DNA of 64,000 bases from JANJUB01 sp031386985 (lineage in GTDB: Bacteria; Armatimonadota; Fimbriimonadia; Fimbriimonadales; Fimbriimonadaceae), in contig JANNCV010000028.1 of the NCBI GenBank assembly GCA_031386985.1, positions 26,738 to 90,737 on the forward strand, read 5' to 3'. This document shows positions 33,974 through 42,195 of the stretch, in pieces (position 1 is the stretch's first letter; each line of letters opens with the position of its first letter). The translations under genes and the position numbers were made by a program. The notes below the pieces were generated by a model. The model worked only from the letters and a program-made list of their open reading frames with translations, was not told the DNA's origin and made no database searches.

Positions 33974-34077
33974 AACCGAAGTGTAGCGCAAAACACAAAA
34001 ACAAAAAATGAGCAAAAATCCTCAGTGAACTAACGGATCGCTCCCGCGTCTGAGCTAAGATAAGAAAGGAAATCAAA

Positions 34078-35304
34078 ATGAACGATGTAACCCGAAGAGA
34101 TTTGATGAAAGGCGGCGCCATGATCGCCGTTGGCCTGGTCGCTCCGAGGTGGTTTTCAAGAATCGCCGAAGCCGATATATTGAAAGTGGCCCAGGGTGGC
34201 AAAGCCACGGGCGACACCGTGTTGATCGTGTGCCAACTTTCGGGCGGAAATGATGGCCTCAACACCCTGGTTCCTTATGCCAACAAACGTTACTATGAGC
34301 TTCGACCTGTGCTTGGAATCACCGAAGACAAGGTTCTTAAGATTAACAACGACCTCGGTTTCCACCCCGGAATGAAGGGAATGGCCGAGCTTTACAAAGA
34401 GAATAAGGTTGCCGTCATCCAAAATGTCGGCTACCCGAACGCAAATCGCTCCCACTTTAAGAGCATGGACATTTGGCATTCCGCCAGCCCCGAGCAAACG
34501 ATGAAAAATGGCTGGATTGGCCGTCACTTTGATCAGCAGATGGGGGCAGGGACTCTGAATCCGGTCGTTGCGCTTGGCCTCTCGACCGATAAACCCTTAG
34601 CATTGACCGCCAAAAACGCCAGTATCCCGTGCTTCGCAAGCCTGGTGGATATTCAATCCATGGTTGGCGACCCCGATGCGGAAGCGATGCTTCGAAAGAT
34701 CCAGGGAATGGACGCGATGGAGGGTTCGGCTACGCGAGTTGTTCAACAAGCGAACAAAAGCGCGCTTGATGCGATGTCGGTTCTCAACAAGCAACTTAAA
34801 GAATTCACGCCGAAGCAGACCTATGGGAACGATCCATTTGGGAACGGATTCAAACAAATTGCCCAGCTCGTGGCGACCTCGCCCGCGACACGAGTGGTTT
34901 ATCTCAGTGCGGGGGGGTTCGATACCCACGCTCGCCAAGCGGAGTCTCAAGAGCGACTGTTGACCGGCATGAGCAACGCCGTCACGGCGTTTCAACGGGA
35001 GATGGAAGCCATCGGCAAGGCCGATAAAGTTATGGTTCTGGTCTTTTCCGAGTTCGGGCGTCGTACGTATGAAAACGCCTCCGGCGGAACCGATCACGGA
35101 GCCGCAGGTCCGATGTTCCTGATTGGTCAGAACGTGAAAGGCGGACTTTACGGCAAGTTGCCGAATTTGGGCGATTTGCAAGATGGTGATCTGAAATTTG
35201 ATATTGACTTTCGCCAGGTCTATGCGACCGCGCTCGACAACTGGATCGGCGGCGATTCGGGTGTGGTTCTCGGAAAGCAGTTCTCAAAGATCGGCGCGAT
35301 ATAG
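34078..35304 (+). CDS. DUF1501 exported protein (Tat signal)
   Basis: 408 residues. Twin-arginine leader MNDVTRRDLMKGGAMIAVG and the DUF1501 alkaline-phosphatase-like core: TVLIVCQLSGGNDGLNTLVPY, HSASPEQTMKNGWIGRHFD, VVYLSAGGFDTHARQAESQ, VFSEFGRRTYENASGGTDHG. Family members are usually paired with a DUF1800 gene, which is missing here. Role unknown, possibly export of a redox or sugar-related protein. GGAAATC upstream of the ATG serves as ribosome site. Confidence 0.92.
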   Translation: MNDVTRRDLMKGGAMIAVGLVAPRWFSRIAEADILKVAQGGKATGDTVLIVCQLSGGNDGLNTLVPYANKRYYELRPVLGITEDKVLKINNDLGFHPGMKGMAELYKENKVAVIQNVGYPNANRSHFKSMDIWHSASPEQTMKNGWIGRHFDQQMGAGTLNPVVALGLSTDKPLALTAKNASIPCFASLVDIQSMVGDPDAEAMLRKIQGMDAMEGSATRVVQQANKSALDAMSVLNKQLKEFTPKQTYGNDPFGNGFKQIAQLVATSPATRVVYLSAGGFDTHARQAESQERLLTGMSNAVTAFQREMEAIGKADKVMVLVFSEFGRRTYENASGGTDHGAAGPMFLIGQNVKGGLYGKLPNLGDLQDGDLKFDIDFRQVYATALDNWIGGDSGVVLGKQFSKIGAI

Positions 35305-35617
35305 GATTTGTCGTTCCACCGCACCGAGTTCGAGCTTTCGTTGCGCGCGCGGCAACAATCTAACGGGGAACGTTGAGTGCCCGCATTCGTATACGCATTC
35401 AACGCGCAACCAGTTGAAAAGCGGCGTCCGGAAGCTCTGGCACCTCTCTGGGTGCAAATTGGCGGTTGCTCAAACCCGCTAGTCCAAGTTGGGAGGGCGG
35501 TGAACCGGGTGGTACTCAGGTTCGACCCGTTGCAGACCCGAGGTGATTCCCGACCTCGAAGTGGTCAAAGCCCGATTGCGTTCCATCCCCCGAGCATCCG
35601 AACAGTATAATCAGACC
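35305..35617. other. Intergenic region with degenerate repeat pieces
   Basis: About 310 bp without a supported gene. It has short palindromes (TGCGCGCGCGGCAA; CATTCGTATACGCATTC) and ends in TATAAT (35606-35611), which lies 6 nt before the next start and is probably its promoter. Confidence 0.55.
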
Positions 35618-36574
35618 ATGCTTGCTCTCCTCCTCGCTCAACAGCAACAAGAGCCGATTGTTCCCGTATTGCGGCCCGGAGTGGACGGGCGCGGGCGGGA
35701 CCCTTGGGTGTTTCGCTGCATCTTCGAAGATCGCACTCGAATGCTGATTTTCGCCTTGGGTAACAACCTTTGGATGGCCTTCAACCCGGAAACCTGTGGC
35801 GTTTATAAGGTTTGGCGAGGCGACATTGATTTTCGGGGCAAGGTTTGGGACTTCAGCCAAGAAAACTCCCGCTCCATCGGCGAGACCCTGTATCAGGCTC
35901 CCAATATGATCCTTCCCGCAAGTGCGGATTGGACCCCTTATGGAGTCGCAAAGGTGGATAACATTTGGCAATTTCCGACGAATGGTGACCTGCGAAGCCC
36001 GGTGTTTGACACCCAGGGGTGGCAGCGAATCTTCTTTGCTTTTGATGAGACGGGGCGACGGAATCGGTTCCGAGTTGACCTCCTTGATGGCGGCGTAAGC
36101 CGCCAATGGTTCGAATCAGCGACCCATGTTGAGAGTGAAAAGGGCTGGCAGTGGAACTTCAAACGGCTAGAATTTACCAGCGAAAAAACCCAGATCAAGA
36201 TAAGCGGTGGCGACGGGAAGAATCTCAAAAACATGCGGGTTTATGGCGACCGCCCCGTGTGGTTTTCCCCTTCCGGCGCACCGCTTTCAACGCGATTTAA
36301 GGGCTATGAGCTGATCAAGCAGACCAAGGGGGTGGTTGTGCGCTTTGATGTTGCTTCTGGTTCAGGCAAGCCGACTGCCATGGAGTTTCGGCCCGAAAAG
36401 CACAAAGCGGGATGGTCCGAAAACTGGCGAGCGTTACAACCGAATAGCGCGGTAGCAATGGTGCGAGAAGACACGAGCTTGAGCAAGAGACTTTCGATTT
36501 CTCTGGACGCTAGTAACCCCGTTTGGAGCAGTGTCTTTCACGCTAAACCCCCATCCCAAGGGCACGAAAAATGA
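35618..36574 (+). CDS. Secreted protein with a DPWVFRSVLD-type domain
   Basis: 318 residues from ATG 35618 (MLALLLAQQQQEPIVPVL, short signal); TATAAT is exactly 6 nt upstream. Residues 20-110 (GRDPWVFRCIFEDRTRMLIF...GVYKVWRGDIDFRGKVWD) match the N-terminal module of large secreted cytochrome/propeller proteins in PVC and Armatimonadota genomes. The rest is beta-rich. It stands in front of an RraB-like gene and a PA14/propeller protein, so it probably works with the latter on a cell-surface or secreted substrate. Biochemistry unknown. Confidence 0.7.
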   Translation: MLALLLAQQQQEPIVPVLRPGVDGRGRDPWVFRCIFEDRTRMLIFALGNNLWMAFNPETCGVYKVWRGDIDFRGKVWDFSQENSRSIGETLYQAPNMILPASADWTPYGVAKVDNIWQFPTNGDLRSPVFDTQGWQRIFFAFDETGRRNRFRVDLLDGGVSRQWFESATHVESEKGWQWNFKRLEFTSEKTQIKISGGDGKNLKNMRVYGDRPVWFSPSGAPLSTRFKGYELIKQTKGVVVRFDVASGSGKPTAMEFRPEKHKAGWSENWRALQPNSAVAMVREDTSLSKRLSISLDASNPVWSSVFHAKPPSQGHEK

Positions 36575-37011
36575 GCGGCGGTTTCGGATTTGATTTATCT
36601 AATCTGATCTTCTGGATCGGCATTTTAGGTGTTGCTCTTGTTGTCATCCTCTTTGTAGTCAATAGAAGTCGCCGGGATACACCAATAACGGACGATGGCC
36701 CGAGGGCAGAGAGTCGAGATGATTTGGTTCTGGCTTAGCTCAAGCAGGCCGGTTCCGATCTCACAAAACCCCATGTCATAGACTTCTTTGTTTACGTTCC
36801 GACTCGTGAGGCGGCCCTTTCGGTAGAAGCCGATTTGGGTGCGGATTACCAATGTGAGATCAGCGAGGGTTCTGGACCTTGGCTGTGTAAAGCCCATTCC
36901 ACGTTCGTTCCAACTCGAGCCGCGTTGGTCTTGCGAAGACAGGCTCTGAGCGCTTTGGCCACGCGACATGGCGGCGAATACGATGGCTGGGGCGCCGCAG
37001 TCGTGCGATGA
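36571..37011 (+). pseudogene. Membrane-anchored RraB-like protein with internal TAG
   Basis: Starts in the previous stop (ATGA). Residues 1-55 give a membrane helix (LIFWIGILGVALVVILFVV) and linker, then TAG at 36736-36738. Without the stop the frame continues LKQAGSDLTKPHVIDFFVYV, PTREAALSVEADLGADYQCE and ends HGGEYDGWGAAVVR at a TGA, the complete RraB (RNase E inhibitor B) fold with its EYDGWG end. Related proteins have Gln at the TAG position (CAG to TAG). So this is one base change from intact. Confidence 0.75.
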
Positions 37012-37048
37012 CCCGGCCGCGTTTTGTCGTATCAGATAGATAGTAACC

Positions 37049-37357
37049 ATGCGACTTGAAGTCACCATTCCCGATAACGCGCGAGCTGATTTAAAGGCAA
37101 AGCTCGCCAGTTTGATTAACCGGCCCAACTCCGACCCCGAGTTCGTCAACTGCATTGACCTTGGTGACTATGCTGAGGACGCCGAAATCCAAAAGCTATT
37201 CACTCCCAAGAGAATGGCGAAGATCGCGGCGGCTTTGGCCGATGTTGAGGCGGGCAATGTAATAAGCCTAGAGGATGCCATGGCGATGAACGAGAAAGAG
37301 CGAAGAGCGTCGTCCTCCACATCTTCCACACCAAGCAAAATTGGCGCGAAAAGCTAG
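37049..37357 (+). CDS. Small protein, possible antitoxin-like
   Basis: 102 residues. N-terminus MRLEVTIPDNARADLKAKLA could form a ribbon-helix-helix strand and helix, followed by a helical segment (FTPKRMAKIAAALADVEAGN) and a Ser-rich tail. No toxin-like partner is adjacent. Unknown function. Confidence 0.5.
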   Translation: MRLEVTIPDNARADLKAKLASLINRPNSDPEFVNCIDLGDYAEDAEIQKLFTPKRMAKIAAALADVEAGNVISLEDAMAMNEKERRASSSTSSTPSKIGAKS

Positions 37358-37367
37358 ATAATGAACC

Positions 37368-39770
37368 ATGATTTCGCTTGTCTTAGCGTTGACTCAGACT
37401 GGGTTCACCCCTGGTGCTACGGTTTGGATTTGGGATGTAGACGGCAAACTTGATAGAATGCCGACCGTCGTCGAAGGGCAAACCCCGAACATCTACTCTA
37501 TCGTTCCAGATATCGACCTCAAAGATGGCTTCGAGGGGCAAGAGGGCAAACTGGAGGACACGTTCGTTGGGCGAGCTTTCGGCTGGCTAAAAGTAGAAAC
37601 CGCGGGACGCTACCGAATCCGGCTCACCTGCGACGACGGCGCCACACTAAACCTAAACGGACGAGAGATTCTTAACACGGAGCGCGGAGCAACTTTCGTA
37701 GACGAAAACACGGTTGAGTTGCAATCTGAGCGTATTCCGTTCGATCTCAAATTCTACGAAAACACGGGTAAGTTTAACCTGAAACTCGAATGGCAGAAGC
37801 CTGGCGAATCTGACTTTTCACTGGTCCCGGCTTCGGCCTTTCTATCTGAAGCAGGCCAAACCTTCGTCGTTTCACCCGGAATCAAGCGGCACTTCTTTGA
37901 GAAAGACACCCGCGAACCCGGCGACGGGCGGCCCGTAGCGGGCATTCATCCATCCTACCGTTTGGAGACGTTTAGGCCCGAGAATTTCAAGCCCCAAATC
38001 GGCGGCATGTGTTTTTTACCGGATGGTCGCCTCGCGATTTGCACTTGGGATCAAGTCGGGGCGGTTTACATCATTGATGGCTTGCAAAATTCGCAGGTTA
38101 AAGTCAAACTCTTCGCTGAAGGACTTGGCGAGCCGCTCGGTATTGCGTATCTAGATGGTGATCTTTGGGTGACGCAAAAGGGCGAGATAACCCGCCTGAG
38201 AGATACCGACAAGGATGGCAAAGCCGACCAATTCGAAGCCATCGCCAGCGGGTGGCCCGCTTCTCAGAACTATCACGAGTTCACGTTCAACTTGGTTCCC
38301 AAGGCAAACAAGCTTTATCTGGCGACTTCGGTGCCGCTAAGAGGCGGCTGGACCTATTATAATCCTGGCTCATCCCAGGCGTATCCGATTCCCGATGTTC
38401 CCGGCTCGATTCTTGAGATTGATAAGAAAACAGGCGCGTGGTCGGTGTTTGCAAACGGTCTGCGAACCCCGAACGGCATGGGGCTCGGCGTTGACGGCGA
38501 AATGTTCGTCGCTGACAATCAAGGCTCGTGGCTCCCGTGTTCCCGCATCAATCATGTCCGTCGCGGAGGATTTTATGGACATCAACTCGCTCCTGGTCCC
38601 GACTCAACGCCAAAGCCGAGCGAAATGAAGCCAGAACGTCCCGCCGATCCGCCTGTGGTTTGGCTGCCGCACGGCGAAATCTCCAACTCACCCAGCGAGC
38701 CGGTTTTGGTCAAGGAGGGCCCGTTCAAAGGGCAGATGTTTTTTGGCGATGTGACGTACGGCGGCATCCAAAGGATGAATGTTGAGAAGGTGAACGGCGT
38801 GTATCAAGGCGCGGCTTTCCGGTTCACCCAAGGCCTCGAAGCAGGAGTAAACCGCCTCGCCTGGGGACCGGATAAAAAGCTCTACATCGGCGGAATCGGC
38901 AGCAACGGAAACTGGAACCACGAAAACCACCGGTTTGGATTGCAGCGTTTGGCCCTCAACGGCAAATCCGCCTTCGAAATGCACTCCATCAGCGTCACCC
39001 CAACCGGATTCCGCGTTCAATTTACCGAGCCAATCGCCAGAATCAGCGCAAACAACTTCGAAATCACCAGCTTCCGCTACGACTCCAAAGAGTTCTACGG
39101 CGGGCCAAAATTGGATACCGAAAGAACCACACCAACGGGAATAAGGTTGACCGGCCCGAACGAAGTAGAACTAACCACCCCCCTCAAAAAGGGCTACGTC
39201 TACCAGTTCCGGCTGTTGGGCCTCAAAAGCGCCAAAGGCGAGAACCCGTGGTCTTACGAGGCGTGGTACACGCTGAACGAAACTATGGTCGCTAACTCTC
39301 GCCAAGCTGCTCTACAGCGCGGCGAAAGGGAACGAACCGCCAGGGTGCCGCTTCGGAAGTTCACCGTCCAGAAGGAGGGGGTTCGCGCGGGAAGCAAGAC
39401 TATATTGAACGATGCTGGCATTTGGAAGTCTGGAAGCAACACGTGGGGCGCAACTCGCAAGTGGCTCGTAAAGGATAGGTTTGTGGGGCCGAACGTACCT
39501 GCCCATCATTCCATTTTTGCTCAAAACTCCCCTTTGGGTAGATTGATTCCGAATAGCATAAAGAACCAGAAATGGAACCTGGTGCCCATTCGCAATGGGG
39601 CGGTGAAGGGAGCGATTTCGCAGGTGGGGCACAATGGCATTCATGGAGTGGGATGGCTTGAACTAAACCCGCTTGAGCGACTCTTTTATGGCACATCAAC
39701 GACGACAAAACTCATTGGAACCAGCACCGTCGGACACGGAGTGAGCCACTATGGCCCCAGAAGACAATAG
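37368..39770 (+). CDS. Secreted PA14/beta-propeller protein fused to a toxin-like tip
   Basis: 800 residues. Signal-like start, PA14 domain (about 10-155, GWLKVETAGRYRIRLTCDDG), six-bladed propeller of the sugar-dehydrogenase/PVC type (175-525, IGGMCFLPDGRLAICTWDQ), and a beta domain ending AWYTLNE near residue 638, where relatives stop. Residues 640-800 are a different, basic module: HHSIFAQNSPLGRLIPNSIK, NQKWNLVPIRNG and GHNGIHGVGWLELNPLERLF. It resembles HH-type nuclease tips of Rhs-like polymorphic toxins. An immunity-like gene overlaps the end by 20 bases. Confidence 0.75.
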   Translation: MISLVLALTQTGFTPGATVWIWDVDGKLDRMPTVVEGQTPNIYSIVPDIDLKDGFEGQEGKLEDTFVGRAFGWLKVETAGRYRIRLTCDDGATLNLNGREILNTERGATFVDENTVELQSERIPFDLKFYENTGKFNLKLEWQKPGESDFSLVPASAFLSEAGQTFVVSPGIKRHFFEKDTREPGDGRPVAGIHPSYRLETFRPENFKPQIGGMCFLPDGRLAICTWDQVGAVYIIDGLQNSQVKVKLFAEGLGEPLGIAYLDGDLWVTQKGEITRLRDTDKDGKADQFEAIASGWPASQNYHEFTFNLVPKANKLYLATSVPLRGGWTYYNPGSSQAYPIPDVPGSILEIDKKTGAWSVFANGLRTPNGMGLGVDGEMFVADNQGSWLPCSRINHVRRGGFYGHQLAPGPDSTPKPSEMKPERPADPPVVWLPHGEISNSPSEPVLVKEGPFKGQMFFGDVTYGGIQRMNVEKVNGVYQGAAFRFTQGLEAGVNRLAWGPDKKLYIGGIGSNGNWNHENHRFGLQRLALNGKSAFEMHSISVTPTGFRVQFTEPIARISANNFEITSFRYDSKEFYGGPKLDTERTTPTGIRLTGPNEVELTTPLKKGYVYQFRLLGLKSAKGENPWSYEAWYTLNETMVANSRQAALQRGERERTARVPLRKFTVQKEGVRAGSKTILNDAGIWKSGSNTWGATRKWLVKDRFVGPNVPAHHSIFAQNSPLGRLIPNSIKNQKWNLVPIRNGAVKGAISQVGHNGIHGVGWLELNPLERLFYGTSTTTKLIGTSTVGHGVSHYGPRRQ

Positions 39771-40173
39771 AGGCATCGTCTTTATGGACGACGGAACCGC
39801 AACCTCGTTTGAGGGCAGGGAAATTTTTACACGATTGGGCTCCAGACCCAAGACACTTAGCCGGTTGGAGGTTTTTCTTTTGGACGGCACCGTTCGAAAA
39901 CTGCTTGGCCATAGCAACGTTAGGTTTGAAAAGCCCTATATCTGGATTTTGCTGGGCAACGGTTTTCGCTCTGGTATACCGATTCTCTCCGAGCCAATTC
40001 GGACCTATGATTTCGAAACTCTTAAGCAAGAGATCAGAAAACGGTGTTATCGTGATCTACCGCCTGGGGTAGCGCGCAAAGAGTTCAACGAAATCTATAA
40101 CCGTGCTACAAATTTCGACGAAATCTTCCCCCTTGTCGGGAGCCTGTCCTACGAGCTTGACCAGTCCGTGTAG
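39751..40173 (+). CDS. Immunity-like protein 1
   Basis: 140 residues, soluble, no signal. Key blocks: GIVFMDDGTATSFEG, LDGTVRKLLGHSNVRF, YIWILLGNGFRSGIPILSEP and RTYDFETLKQEIRKR. It is paralogous to the protein at 41590-41997 (ILSEPIRTY against NLSEPRGTY). Its start overlaps the end of the toxin-like tip upstream, a usual toxin/immunity layout. Identity as immunity protein is inferred from position and pairing. Confidence 0.65.
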   Translation: MAPEDNRGIVFMDDGTATSFEGREIFTRLGSRPKTLSRLEVFLLDGTVRKLLGHSNVRFEKPYIWILLGNGFRSGIPILSEPIRTYDFETLKQEIRKRCYRDLPPGVARKEFNEIYNRATNFDEIFPLVGSLSYELDQSV

Positions 40174-40317
40174 AACCCGTGCCTGGTTCCTGCACCTCCG
40201 CCATGCGCCGCGTGCCGCGATCATCTGCAAGTGAGCTTCGCGCACCTCGTGCTGGGCTACTCCCCAGATTTGGGGACGTTTTAAAAGTAGGTTCTTTGTT
40301 TACAATCAGGAGAATCT

Positions 40318-40623
40318 ATGAAGAAGTCGAAGTTTAGTGAAGATCAGATCGTTCGTATTTTGCAGGAAGCCGAATCGGGCCAGTTGCCCCACACTGAGAT
40401 ATGCCGCAAGCACGGGGTGAGTTCGAACACGTTTTACTTATGGCGTCGCAAGTATTCAGGAATGGATCAGCGCGATGTTCGTCATTTGCGCGAGTTGGAG
40501 TCGGAGAACGCTCAGCTCAAGCGTTTGATGGCCGAGCGAGATTTGGAGATTGATGCGGTTCGGACCTTGTTCCGAAAAAACGGTTTAGCGCTCCCGGCGC
40601 CGTTGCGGGAGCGCGGGTTTTGA
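40318..40623 (+). CDS. IS3-family OrfA, helix-turn-helix
   Basis: 101 residues: KFSEDQIVRILQEAESGQLP (helix-turn-helix), ICRKHGVSSNTFYLWRRKYS and a leucine-zipper-like end (LRELESENAQLKRLMAERDL). DNA-recognition subunit. SD sequence AGGAGAA before ATG. It overlaps OrfB, and the complete transposase is usually made by a -1 ribosomal frameshift near the end of OrfA. Confidence 0.93.
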   Translation: MKKSKFSEDQIVRILQEAESGQLPHTEICRKHGVSSNTFYLWRRKYSGMDQRDVRHLRELESENAQLKRLMAERDLEIDAVRTLFRKNGLALPAPLRERGF

Positions 40624-41452
40624 AACAGCTTGGGGTGACGGCCCCGCGTAGCGCGTTCATCGTTGGCATATCCAGCGGCGAGGTTTATCGGCCGGTGGCG
40701 CCGGAAAAGGACGCGTCTCTGAAGGAGAGTTTGAGGCGGGTTTGGCGTCCGAATATGGGTTACCGGATGGCTCATGCCCTGGTGAGAGCGGAGTTTGCGC
40801 CGCTTAACATTAAGCGGGTTCACCGAGTTTGGAAAGAAGGCAAGTTTGGTCGAAAACGCCGTTATAGCAAGCTCAAAACGGGTAGATCGGTGCCCTTTTG
40901 CGCGACCTGCGCCAATGAGGTTTGGACGGTTGACTTCATCTTTGATAGTTGTTTTATTGGCACCAAGCTGAAAATATTATCGGTAGTGGATGAGTTCACG
41001 CGCGAGTGTTTGGCCCTTGACGTTTCGACCCGGCTGGATTCGGCGGCGGTTCGCTCGGTTCTGGCTCCCTTGTTTGAAACTCGGGGCGCACCCCGGATCG
41101 TTCGCTCGGATAATGGGGGTGAGTTCGTGAGCCGGATGTTGTCGGTGTATCTGTCTCAGAGCCAGTCTGGGAGCCATTTCACTGATGCAGGCAAACCTTG
41201 GCAAAATAGCTTTGTGGAGTCGTTTCATGCCACTTTGCGGCGCGATCACCTCGATGTCGAGGCGTTTTGCAACCTGGCCGAACCGCAGATAAAGACGGCG
41301 ATCTATCGCCGTATTACAACGAGGTTCGGCCTCATTCGTCCCTTGGCGATCTCCCCCCGGCGGTCGCCGCGAAAAGTTCAAGCTCCGGTCGGGCTACGTC
41401 CTCCCTACGCCTGAACTTTTCCATGTCATCATCAAAGGAACTCTACTCTTAA
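40620..41452 (+). CDS. IS3-family OrfB, DDE integrase, with one frame break
   Basis: Retroviral-type integrase core: EVWTVDFIFDSCF (first Asp), RIVRSDNGGEFVS (second Asp), WQNSFVESFHATLRRDHLD (Glu). The frame breaks near 41311: one frame reads IYRRITTRFG and ends at 41414, while the next frame holds the expected YYNEVRPHSSLGDLPPAV and ends at 41452. One missing base restores it. Either an inactivating deletion or sequencing error. Confidence 0.9.
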
Positions 41453-41453
41453 G

Positions 41454-41627
41454 ATGTCTTCAAGAAAGGGGGCAGACCAGTCGGCTCAGGCACATGTGGC
41501 AATTCACGGGAACGGGCTAAATGCAATGGGGCTTGTTGACAGACTGTTTTTTGGTACGCCTGGGTGGGCGAAGGCGGTAGCGGTCTCAGGTGCTGGGCGG
41601 GTGGTCAATCGAACAATCAAGTATTAA
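41454..41627 (+). pseudogene. Orphan toxin tip 2 (5' part cut off by the IS)
   Basis: Frame after the IS end gives GADQSAQAHVAIHGNGLNAM then GLVDRLFFGTPGWAKAV and VNRTIKY, stop 41627. It aligns with the end of the 37368-39770 product (GHNGIHGVGWLELNPLERLF, YGTSTTTKLIG). Only the last 57 residues remain, without the HH segment. It overlaps the next gene by 38 bases. Confidence 0.65.
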
Positions 41628-41997
41628 GGGGGTAGTTCTGATGCGAGACGGAACGTGTTTCGCCTATGTGTTGAGGCAACGGTTCTCGCGTTTAGGTTTG
41701 AAAAAGCTTCCCGGCTCAATGGCGTATCTTGCCGATGGCTCGATTAGAGAGTTGTTAGGTTTCTCGGAGCAAAGGCGGGAGCCCCCCTTGTGGGCTCATC
41801 TGTACGGCGGCGGGACCTTTTCAGGAGTGCCAAATCTCTCTGAGCCAAGGGGCACTTATGAACTAGGCGAACTCAAGGCCGAGATTCTAAAGCGAAAGTG
41901 GTATGGGATTGGCGAGACTAGAAAGGCCTTCAAGCAACAGCTAGATTCGGCGGCCACTTTTGAAGAGGTTCATGGACTTTGCTTCAAGGCTTTCTAG
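41590..41997 (+). CDS. Immunity-like protein 2
   Basis: 135 residues from a GTG at 41590. Blocks GVVLMRDGTCFAYVL, MAYLADGSIRELLGFS, LWAHLYGGGTFSGVPNLSEP and GTYELGELKAEILKRKW line up one to one with immunity-like protein 1. Start overlaps orphan tip 2. Cognate immunity is inferred from this repeated tip-immunity order. Confidence 0.65.
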   Translation: MLGGWSIEQSSIKGVVLMRDGTCFAYVLRQRFSRLGLKKLPGSMAYLADGSIRELLGFSEQRREPPLWAHLYGGGTFSGVPNLSEPRGTYELGELKAEILKRKWYGIGETRKAFKQQLDSAATFEEVHGLCFKAF

Positions 41998-42195
41998 GGT
42001 AGCTCCGCATTTCAACCCCTTCGCTGCACGATGCTACCGCTCCCTCTAGACAATTTCCGGGGGGAGCAAGGTTGTCGCCTGTATGGGCAGCGTTGCTCCC
42101 TCACGCAAGTCGCCATTTTAGGTTAGCGTAGCCAGGCGCGTAGCTTCAGGCAAGTTATGAGTTGGCTTCTTGTTTTGCCAATCAAACGCATCGCC

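Larger units (their letters stand above)
40271..41462 (+). mobile_element. IS3-family insertion sequence
   Basis: About 1.19 kb. Ends are TG...CA with imperfect inverted repeats: left TGGGGACGTTTTAAAAGTAG, right (reversed) TGAAGACATCTTAAGAGTAG, then a GTTC-CTTTG continuation in both. Two overlapping genes inside. I see no clean target duplication. It separates immunity gene 1 from a second toxin tip and probably cut off the 5' part of the latter. Confidence 0.85.

Noticed and set aside
35480..35545. Possible tRNA because of a GGTTCGACCC string
   Set aside because: No acceptor or anticodon stem can be formed around it.
36736..36738. General recoding of TAG or TGA as sense codons
   Set aside because: TAG and TGA end many intact genes in the window, so only site-specific read-through could be considered.
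36625..37155. Long minus-strand frame opposite the RraB-like gene
   Set aside because: The plus strand codes a recognisable RraB fold; the minus product has no family features.
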